A stretch of 6,096 bases of DNA from Kiritimatiellia bacterium (lineage in GTDB: Bacteria > Verrucomicrobiota > Kiritimatiellia > RFP12 > UBA1067): the NCBI GenBank assembly GCA_017459225.1, contig JAFUDL010000557.1, positions 1 through 6,096 of the forward strand, given 5' to 3'. The notes below the pieces were generated by a model. It saw only the letters and a list, made by a program, of their open reading frames with translations. It searched no databases and had not been told where the DNA came from. Positions 1-5,251 of the stretch are shown here, piece by piece (position 1 is the first letter of the stretch; every line of letters starts with the position of its first letter). The translations under genes were made by a program, and so were the position numbers.

Positions 1-2064
1 AAGGCGATGCACAAGCGCATGATGCTCGGTTCGCAGCGTGCCCTCCAGTTCGGCGGCGATCCGATTCTCAAGAAGAACGCGCGCATCTACAACTGCACCA
101 CCAGCTACTGCGACAGGCCGCGCTTCTTCCAGGAGGCGCTGTGGCTGCTGCTGTGCGGCGCGGGCGTGGGATTCAGCGTGCAGACGCAGCACGTGTCGAA
201 GCTGCCGAAGATTGTGCGTCCAACAGGCGCGCACAAGACGTACGTGATTCCCGACACGATCGAAGGCTGGTCGGACGCGCTTGGAGTGCTTCTCGCAAGC
301 TACTTCGAGGGCGGCGAACCAATGCCCGAATACGCCGGCGCGATCGTCGATTTCGACTACTCGCTCATCCGCAAGAAAGGCACGCCCATTTCAAGCGGCA
401 TGGGCCGCGCGCCTGGTCCCGAGCCGCTGCACCGCTCGCTTGAAATCATCCGCAAGCTTCTCGACCGCTGCCTCGACGACGGGCAGGACCGTCTGCGCTC
501 CATCGACGCATACGACATCATCATGCACGCCTCCGACGCGGTGCTTTCCGGCGGCGTGCGCCGTTCCGCCACGATCTGCATGTTCTCGGCCGACGACGAG
601 CTCATGGCCAAGGCCAAGACGGGCAACTGGTTCAACGACAATCCCCAGCGCGCCCGTTCCAACAACTCCGCAATGCTTCTGCGCGACTCCACATCCCCTG
701 AGCTCTTCCACAAGCTCATGCAGAGTGTGAAGGAGTTCGGCGAGCCCGGATTCATCTGGACCGACAACCTCGACATGACCTTCAATCCCTGCGGCGAGAT
801 CGGCCTCTACCCGCAGATCGACGGCAAGAGCGGCTTCGCCTTCTGCAACCTCTGCGAGATCAACATGGGCATCGTCGACAACGAGGAGAAGTTCGCCGCC
901 GCATGCGAGGCCGCCGCGATCCTCGGCACCCTCCAGGCGGACTACACCGACTTCCCGTACCTCGGGCAGATATCCACCGACATCGCGCGCCGCGAGGCCC
1001 TCATCGGCGTCTCGATGACCGGCATGATGGAGCATCCCAAGATCGCATTCGATCCCGCGCTCCAGCGCAAGATGGCGAAGCTCATCCTCGACGTGAACGC
1101 CAAGGTGGCCGCGCGCATCGGCCTCAACCCCGCGGCGCGCGCCACGTGCGTGAAGCCTGCCGGCACAACATCCTGCATACTCGGCACCTCCTCGGGAATC
1201 CATCCTCACCATGCGCGCCGCTACTTCCGCCGCGCGCAGGCCAACGCCGACGAGCTGCTGGTGGACTTCTTCCGCGCCCAGAATCCTCTGGCCGTCGAGA
1301 AGAGCGTGTGGAACCCGAACGGCACCGACGTGGTGCTCACGTTCTGCGTGGAGGCCTCGCCCGACGCGCTCACGAAGCGCGATGTGAACGCGCTCAGGCT
1401 CCTGAACGACGTGAAGCTCACCAAGGAGAACTGGATCGACGCCGGAAAGCGTCCCGAATGCTGCGCGCAGCCCTGGCTCTCGCACAACGTCTCCAACACC
1501 ATCTCCGTCAAGGACAACGAGTGGGACGACGTCGAGAAGTTCATCTACGAGAACCGCAAGGACTTCGCCGGCATCTCGCTTCTCCCGGAAGGCGGCGACC
1601 TAGACTACCCGCAGGCGCCTTTCTGCGAGGTTCTCACCGCCGAGGAGATCGTGGAGTTCTACGGTACAGGCGCCATGTTCGCGTCGGGCCTCATCGTCGA
1701 TGGTCTTGCCGCGTTCGACGGCAACCTCTGGGAGGCGTGCGCAGCCTCGCTCGGCCGCGGCAAGGAGGATCTCACCAAGGCGACGCCCAAGATCTATCCG
1801 GCACCCATCTACAAGGCGTACGAGGCCCTGCGCATGCAGAAGCTCGACTGGATCCGCCGCGCCAAGAAGTTCGCCAAGAACTACTTCGGCGGAGACGTGC
1901 TCAAGATGACCCGCTGCCTCAAGCGCGTTGACGCCTGCAAGCACTGGGAAGACCTGCAGCGCACGTCGAAGCCGGTGGACTACCTCAACTTCTTCGAGAA
2001 CACCGACAACACCACCGTCACCCAGACCGTGGCATGTGCCGGCGGAAAGTGCGAGATCATCTGA
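1..2064 (+). CDS. nrdJ: Adenosylcobalamin-dependent (class II) ribonucleotide reductase, 5' end missing
   Basis: This enzyme reduces ribonucleotides to deoxyribonucleotides in the cytoplasm, with coenzyme B12 generating the thiyl radical. The frame is open from base 1, so the start lies upstream. Residues are numbered here from the first ATG at base 7, giving 685 aa. Visible motifs are IYNC (Cys30, the first redox cysteine), GAGVGFSVQ (51-59), FNPCGE (Asn260, Cys262 as the thiyl cysteine, Glu264), FCNLCEI (Cys280, the partner of Cys30), KPAGTTS (383-389) and a C-terminal CAGGKC pair (Cys677/Cys682). The tail spacing of five matches Cys731/Cys736 of the monomeric Lactobacillus leichmannii enzyme (RTPR). 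Cys30 corresponds to RTPR Cys119, so roughly 90 N-terminal residues are missing. The Cys262-Cys280 distance is 18, against 11 in RTPR. Whether di- or triphosphates are the substrate is not settled, though the layout resembles RTPR. The stop lies 2 bases before the protease gene. Confidence 0.93.
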   Translation, partial: KAMHKRMMLGSQRALQFGGDPILKKNARIYNCTTSYCDRPRFFQEALWLLLCGAGVGFSVQTQHVSKLPKIVRPTGAHKTYVIPDTIEGWSDALGVLLASYFEGGEPMPEYAGAIVDFDYSLIRKKGTPISSGMGRAPGPEPLHRSLEIIRKLLDRCLDDGQDRLRSIDAYDIIMHASDAVLSGGVRRSATICMFSADDELMAKAKTGNWFNDNPQRARSNNSAMLLRDSTSPELFHKLMQSVKEFGEPGFIWTDNLDMTFNPCGEIGLYPQIDGKSGFAFCNLCEINMGIVDNEEKFAAACEAAAILGTLQADYTDFPYLGQISTDIARREALIGVSMTGMMEHPKIAFDPALQRKMAKLILDVNAKVAARIGLNPAARATCVKPAGTTSCILGTSSGIHPHHARRYFRRAQANADELLVDFFRAQNPLAVEKSVWNPNGTDVVLTFCVEASPDALTKRDVNALRLLNDVKLTKENWIDAGKRPECCAQPWLSHNVSNTISVKDNEWDDVEKFIYENRKDFAGISLLPEGGDLDYPQAPFCEVLTAEEIVEFYGTGAMFASGLIVDGLAAFDGNLWEACAASLGRGKEDLTKATPKIYPAPIYKAYEALRMQKLDWIRRAKKFAKNYFGGDVLKMTRCLKRVDACKHWEDLQRTSKPVDYLNFFENTDNTTVTQTVACAGGKCEII

Positions 2065-2066
2065 CA

Positions 2067-2840
2067 ATGCTCTTCGGAAACAAGTTCAAGATCTGCGAAC
2101 TCTTCGGGATTCCGGTTTATCTGGACATCTCGACCGCGATACTGCTCATTTTCTTCATCGGAATGACGGGCTCCGTGGCGCTTGACCTCGCGGCGATGGT
2201 GCTGCTTCTGGCCTCTATCGTGCTGCACGAGCTCGGCCACTCGCTCACGGCGCGCGCGTTCGGATGCCGCACGCGCGACATCACGCTCATGCTGATTGGC
2301 GGGTGTGCGAGTCTAGAGCGGATGCCGTACAAGGCGTGGCAGGAACTGCTTACCGCCGCTGCGGGGCCAGCCGTGAGCTTCTCACTTGGAGTTCTGTGCT
2401 ATTTTGCCGCACACCTCTGCAGAATCGAGTTCTTCGCCGCAGCGCTCATGATTGCCGCCATCATGAACTTCACTCTGGGCGCGTTCAACCTGCTGCCGGG
2501 ATTTCCGATGGACGGCGGACGCATGCTCCGCAGCGCGGCGCGCGCGTTCACAAGCCGCGCCAAGGCCACATGGCTGGCGATGATAGTGGGCCGCGTGGCG
2601 GCGGGCCTCCTGGTGTTCGGCCCGATGCTGGGAGTGAACCACATCTGGATAATCCCGATAGGCGGCAACATCTTCATGCGTCTTCTTATCGCGTGGATGA
2701 TCTGGAAGGAAGGCTGGCGCGAGTACCAGATGGCGCTTGTGGAGGAGCAGTGGGGCGGTAGATGGGACTACTCCGCCCGCGTATCGCCGCCGCCCTACGG
2801 AGGCGACGAGGACGAGACCGAGATACGGCGTGGAAGGTGA
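2067..2840 (+). CDS. Site-2-type (M50 family) membrane zinc metalloprotease
   Basis: This is a 257-aa intramembrane protease of the SpoIVFB/S2P class, which cleaves transmembrane substrates. Zinc ligands are visible as HELGH (His54, Glu55, His58) and Asp149 in NLLPGFPMDGGR (141-152). About six hydrophobic segments appear, near 21-37, 38-60, 95-115, 120-140, 168-190 and 195-213. The C-terminal tail (about 214-257) is polar, with a PPP stretch, an acidic GDEDETE run and a basic end. Many bacterial relatives carry CBS or PDZ domains; none is present here, so this is a minimal form. The ATG at 2067 was chosen because the protein then begins with the family's short lead (LFGIPVYLDIS). An in-frame GTG at 2034 would overlap nrdJ. 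No strong Shine-Dalgarno is seen, so coupling to nrdJ termination is likely. Five ATA isoleucine codons in 257 codons, against two in nrdJ, suggest lower expression. The substrate is unknown. Confidence 0.88.
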   Translation: MLFGNKFKICELFGIPVYLDISTAILLIFFIGMTGSVALDLAAMVLLLASIVLHELGHSLTARAFGCRTRDITLMLIGGCASLERMPYKAWQELLTAAAGPAVSFSLGVLCYFAAHLCRIEFFAAALMIAAIMNFTLGAFNLLPGFPMDGGRMLRSAARAFTSRAKATWLAMIVGRVAAGLLVFGPMLGVNHIWIIPIGGNIFMRLLIAWMIWKEGWREYQMALVEEQWGGRWDYSARVSPPPYGGDEDETEIRRGR

Positions 2841-2846
2841 GGCTTT

Positions 2847-3959
2847 ATGAACGCACAGGAATATTCTCTCAAGGTGAAGCCTGCCGCCGACTGCAGGTGG
2901 GACGCCGCCTCGCTCGGCGAGATCATGCTGCGGCTTGATCCAGGTGACGGGCGCATACACTGCGCCCGCGAGTTCAAGGTGTGGGAAGGCGGCGGCGAGT
3001 ACAACGTGGTGCGCGGCCTTAGGCGCTGCTTCGGCCTGAGGACGACTGCCGTCACCGCCTTCGCCGACAACCCGGTGGGGCGCCTCGTGGAGGACTTCAT
3101 GCTCCAGGGCGGCGTTGACGTGTCGCACGTCAAATGGGTTCCTTACGACGGCATTGGCCGTACCGTGCGCAACGGCCTCAACTTCGTCGAGCGCGGCTTC
3201 GGCTGCCGCGGCGCGCGCTCGTGCGCCGACCGTGGCCTCACCGCCGTATCGCAGCTGAAGCCCGGCGAGATCGACTGGGACGGCCTCTTCGGGCGCGAAG
3301 GCGTGCGCTGGTTCCACACGGGCGGCATCTTCGCCGCGCTCTCCGAGACGACCGCCGAAGTCGCGGTGGAGGCGCTCAAAGCGGCGAAGAGGCACGGCAC
3401 GGTGACGAGCTACGACCTCAACTACCGCGCGTCGCTGTGGAAGTCCATAGGCGGTCAGGCGCGCGCGCAGGAGGTGAACCGCGAGATTGCGAAGTACGTG
3501 GACGTGATGATCGGCAACGAGGAGGATTTCACGGCCGCGCTCGGAATCGAGGTGGAAGGGGTGGACAAAAACCTGACCACGCTCCCGATTGAGGGATTCC
3601 GCAAGATGATCGAAAAGGCGGTGTCGGTGTATCCCAACTTCAAGGTCGTGGCAACGACGCTGCGCGCAGTGAAGAGCGCAACGGTGAACGACTGGAGCGC
3701 GATCTGCTGGTACAGGGGAGAGCTCAAGGAGTCGGTGAAGCGTCCGGGCCTCGAGATCTACGACCGTGTTGGCGGCGGCGATTCGTTCGCGAGCGGGCTC
3801 GTGTACGGCCTGATGGAATTCGACGACGCGCAGAGGGCGGTGGACTACGGCGCGGCGCATGGCGCGCTAGCGATGACAACGCCGGGCGACACGTCTATGG
3901 CCACGAAGGCCGACGTCGAGAAGCTGGCCGGCGGAGGTTCGGCGAGGGTGGACCGGTAA
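2847..3959 (+). CDS. PfkB-family sugar kinase, 2-keto-3-deoxygluconate kinase-like
   Basis: This 370-aa ribokinase-fold enzyme should phosphorylate a sugar or sugar acid with ATP in the cytoplasm. The N-terminal GEIMLRLDP (24-32), the WEGGGEYNV substrate-side motif (47-54), SYDLNYRASLW (188-198), GNEEDF (223-228) and DRVGGGDSFASGL (306-318) are in the correct order. Asp312 of GGGD is the expected catalytic base. The DLNYR, NEED and DRVGGGDSF combination is typical of the KdgK branch, which makes KDPG from 2-keto-3-deoxygluconate in hexuronate breakdown. No aldolase or uronate gene is nearby, so the substrate remains open. An N-terminal extension of about 20 residues precedes the usual start, and the total is somewhat longer than the roughly 310-340 aa usual for the branch. 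The start at 2847 is supported by a purine-rich GGAAGGTGAGG upstream (2832-2842) that overlaps the protease stop. The gap to the protease gene is 6 bases, which suggests an operon. Confidence 0.85.
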   Translation: MNAQEYSLKVKPAADCRWDAASLGEIMLRLDPGDGRIHCAREFKVWEGGGEYNVVRGLRRCFGLRTTAVTAFADNPVGRLVEDFMLQGGVDVSHVKWVPYDGIGRTVRNGLNFVERGFGCRGARSCADRGLTAVSQLKPGEIDWDGLFGREGVRWFHTGGIFAALSETTAEVAVEALKAAKRHGTVTSYDLNYRASLWKSIGGQARAQEVNREIAKYVDVMIGNEEDFTAALGIEVEGVDKNLTTLPIEGFRKMIEKAVSVYPNFKVVATTLRAVKSATVNDWSAICWYRGELKESVKRPGLEIYDRVGGGDSFASGLVYGLMEFDDAQRAVDYGAAHGALAMTTPGDTSMATKADVEKLAGGGSARVDR

Positions 3960-3966
3960 TGCGGTC

Positions 3967-3995
3967 TTTATCCCATGGCGGATTTATGGTATACT
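3967..3995 (+). promoter_or_regulatory. Sigma-70-type extended -10 promoter for prs
   Basis: The -10 box TATACT (3990-3995) differs from consensus at one base. It is preceded directly by TGG (3987-3989), the TGn extended -10 element. The -35 position at 17-base spacing (3967-3972, TTTATC) is weak, as is common for extended -10 promoters. Transcription would start near 4002, giving a leader of about 49 nt before prs. The element lies just after the kinase stop, so prs probably has its own transcript. Read-through from upstream cannot be excluded, since no terminator is visible there. Confidence 0.72.
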
Positions 3996-4006
3996 AGACG
4001 CATCGG

Positions 4007-4025
4007 CCGCCCAGGTGGACGGCGG
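4007..4025 (+). promoter_or_regulatory. Small hairpin in the prs leader
   Basis: CCGCC (4007-4011) and GGCGG (4021-4025) can form a perfect five-pair stem around a nine-base loop. It sits early in the predicted prs transcript, about 12 bases before the ribosome binding site. No U-run follows, so it is not a terminator. It may only stabilise the 5' end; a regulatory role is unproven. Confidence 0.3.
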
Positions 4026-4036
4026 AGGTGTTCTTC

Positions 4037-4042
4037 GAGGAG
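4037..4042 (+). promoter_or_regulatory. Ribosome binding site that fixes the prs start
   Basis: GAGGAG ends 8 bases before the ATG at 4051, a good Shine-Dalgarno match and spacing. It rules against the in-frame GTG at 4015, which lies inside the leader hairpin, has no such site and would add 12 residues not found in the family. Confidence 0.75.
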
Positions 4043-4050
4043 TGAGAGAA

Positions 4051-5022
4051 ATGTTCGACCAGTCTAATGACGATTTCATGGTGTTCTCCGGTACGGCAAA
4101 TCTGCCGCTTGCGGAGAAGGTGGCTGCCTATCTCGGCAAGCCCCTCAACAAGATCGACATCCGGCACTTTCCGGACGGCGAGACGTTCTGCCAGATTCAG
4201 GAGGGCGTGCGCGGGCGCGACGTGTTCGTGATCCAGAGCGGCTCGCCCGCGCCGAACGAGGCGTACATGGAGCTCTTCATCATCATGGACGCCCTCAAGC
4301 GCGGAAGCGCCGCCCGCATCACCGCCGTGATTCCCTACTACGGCTACGCCCGCCAGGACCGCAAGGACCAGCCGCGCGTGCCGATCACCGCACGTCTCGT
4401 AGCGAACCTCATCACTGCGGCTGGCGCGGACCGCGTACTCACGCTCGACCTGCACGCGAACCAGATCCAGGGCTTCTTCAACATCCCCCTCGACCAGCTG
4501 CACGCCGAGCCCGTGATCCTCAAGTACATCCGCGACATGCATCTCGCGAAGCCCATCGTGGTTTCGCCCGACACCGGCGGCGCAAAGACCGCGTACGGAT
4601 ATAGCCGCAAGCTTGGCACCGGCCTTGCCATCGTCGCCAAGCAGCGTACGGGCGACTCCACCGTTGACGCCTTCAGCGTGGTGGGCGACGTGAAGGACTG
4701 CGACGTGATCATGATCGACGACATGACCGCAACCGGCGGCACGCTCAGCGCCGCCGCCAAGATGTGCCGCGACAACGGCGCAAAGAGCGTGCATGCATTC
4801 GTCTCTCACTTCCCGCTCACACCAAAGGGCGTTGAGCGCCTGATGAGCGAAAGCCAGCTCGACGAGCTCGTCGTCACCGACACGATTCCGCTCCGCGAGG
4901 GCTTCGATCCGGCCAAGCTTCCGTTCAAGCTCACCGTCCTCAGCGTGGCTCCGCTCATCGGCGAGGCCATCAAGCGCATCCACGGAAATGCGAGCGTGAA
5001 CGACCTCTTCAACCACGAATAG
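4051..5022 (+). CDS. prs: Ribose-phosphate pyrophosphokinase (PRPP synthetase)
   Basis: Prs makes PRPP from ribose 5-phosphate and ATP, feeding purine, pyrimidine, NAD, histidine and tryptophan synthesis in the cytoplasm. The 323-aa product matches the usual length of about 315. Visible motifs are HFPDGE (39-44), GYARQDRK (98-105, ATP site), DLHANQIQGFF (133-143, metal and ribose-phosphate region), SPDTGG (172-177), the flexible-loop Lys197/Arg199 pair in AKQR, and the PRPP loop IDDMTATGGTL (222-232). The C-terminus (DTIPLR, then a final helix ending SVNDLFNHE) is also standard. The loop is unusual: classical enzymes have DDMIDTGGT or DDMVDTAGT, whereas here the second acidic position is Ala227 and Thr226 precedes it. 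The stretch after SPDTGG also lacks the common RAR motif, having KTAYGYSRKLG instead. These features suggest a divergent but active branch of the class I family. Confidence 0.95.
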   Translation: MFDQSNDDFMVFSGTANLPLAEKVAAYLGKPLNKIDIRHFPDGETFCQIQEGVRGRDVFVIQSGSPAPNEAYMELFIIMDALKRGSAARITAVIPYYGYARQDRKDQPRVPITARLVANLITAAGADRVLTLDLHANQIQGFFNIPLDQLHAEPVILKYIRDMHLAKPIVVSPDTGGAKTAYGYSRKLGTGLAIVAKQRTGDSTVDAFSVVGDVKDCDVIMIDDMTATGGTLSAAAKMCRDNGAKSVHAFVSHFPLTPKGVERLMSESQLDELVVTDTIPLREGFDPAKLPFKLTVLSVAPLIGEAIKRIHGNASVNDLFNHE

Positions 5023-5028
5023 GATCGC

Positions 5029-5051
5029 AAAATTTCCGGGAATTCAATTTT
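5029..5051 (+). promoter_or_regulatory. A/T-rich inverted-repeat segment upstream of the rpsB promoter
   Basis: AAAATT (5029-5034) and AATTTT (5046-5051) are inverted copies. Between them lies a near-palindrome, AATTTCC-GGGAATT (5031-5044), symmetrical at six of seven paired positions. The segment ends 4 bases before the -35 box. The A/T tracts in a GC-rich genome resemble an UP element, which raises transcription of ribosomal genes through the RNA polymerase alpha subunit. An operator for a dimeric repressor is an alternative. The symmetry is directly visible; the function is inferred. Confidence 0.35.
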
Positions 5052-5076
5052 CCGCTTGAACATCTGGCGGTTTTTT
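5052..5076 (+). terminator. Weak terminator-like hairpin downstream of prs
   Basis: CCGC (5052-5055) can pair with GCGG (5067-5070) around an 11-base loop, followed directly by six T residues (5071-5076). The position, 30 bases after the prs stop, is right for a Rho-independent terminator. The four-pair stem is short and the loop large, so termination would be inefficient. The -35 box of the next promoter lies in the loop, and the T-run adjoins its -10 region. Confidence 0.35.
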
Positions 5077-5084
5077 GATACACT
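5056..5084 (+). promoter_or_regulatory. Sigma-70-type promoter for rpsB
   Basis: TTGAAC (5056-5061, four of six consensus bases) is separated by exactly 17 bases from TACACT (5079-5084, four of six). TGA (5076-5078) directly before the -10 box supplies an extended -10 element. A/T tracts lie upstream. Transcription would begin near 5091, about 160 bases before the rpsB ATG. The core TGATACACTA closely resembles TGGTATACTA before prs. Confidence 0.72.
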
Positions 5085-5090
5085 ATCCAT

Positions 5091-5251
5091 CTGTTTTCCG
5101 AGCGCGGAAGGGCCGGGTGGCCGTTGCCGTGCGGAAGCGAACGACGTTGTCGGCCGAGTCCAGGCCGACGCGCCAAAGCGGATTAACCAAGGGAAAACGG
5201 GGGCATGGGTGCCTCTGTATCCCGCAACGGACATGAAAGGTTAGAAAAAGA
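5091..5251 (+). promoter_or_regulatory. Structured 5' leader of rpsB
   Basis: The predicted untranslated leader of about 160 nt has several inverted repeats. TTCCG/CGGAA (5096-5100 with 5105-5109, loop AGCG) forms the first. GGCC/GGCC (5111-5114 with 5119-5122) is a short second. GTCGGCC/GGCCGAC (5149-5155 with 5163-5169) is a perfect seven-pair stem with a seven-base loop. The last is 5198-5205 with 5210-5217, eight pairs including two G-U, extended after a small internal loop by GGGA/TCCC (5191-5194 with 5220-5223). CGGAAG also recurs at 5132-5137, so the first stem has an alternative partner. In E. coli S2 represses its own rpsB-tsf mRNA through the leader, and this region could play the same part here. 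I recognise no known riboswitch or ribosomal leader family in it. Confidence 0.5.
5235..5240 (+). promoter_or_regulatory. Ribosome binding site of rpsB
   Basis: GAAAGG ends 11 bases before the ATG at 5252, a slightly long but acceptable spacing. It begins 12 bases after the last leader stem (5191-5223). An in-frame TGA at 5234-5236 rules out any start further upstream. The second ATG at 5258 would be 17 bases away, so 5252 is preferred. Confidence 0.6.

Noticed and set aside
391..1485. Long open frame on the minus strand opposite nrdJ (364 codons)
   Set aside because: It is antisense to a well-supported gene. The translation is His/Gly/Glu/Val/Ala-rich with no recognisable motif, as expected from the complement of GC-biased codons.
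2034..2066. Upstream GTG start for the M50 protease
   Set aside because: It would overlap the nrdJ 3' end and add a polar MCRRKVRDHLT lead not expected in the family. ATG 2067 immediately after the nrdJ stop fits better.
2382..3860. 492-codon minus-strand open frame across the protease and kinase genes
   Set aside because: It spans two convincing + strand genes and their junction. The composition is Arg/His/Ala/Val-rich without family motifs, so it is a GC-rich shadow.
3960..4000. Possible terminator between the kinase gene and prs
   Set aside because: Only four-base complementarities such as CCAT/ATGG were found, and no T-run follows any stem.
3994..5016. 340-codon minus-strand open frame opposite prs
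   Set aside because: It mirrors prs almost exactly and has no motifs; prs itself is unambiguous.
5056..5244. 62-codon + strand frame in the rpsB leader, starting at TTG
   Set aside because: Its start codon lies in the promoter -35 box, upstream of the likely transcription start. It has no ribosome binding site and resembles no known leader peptide.
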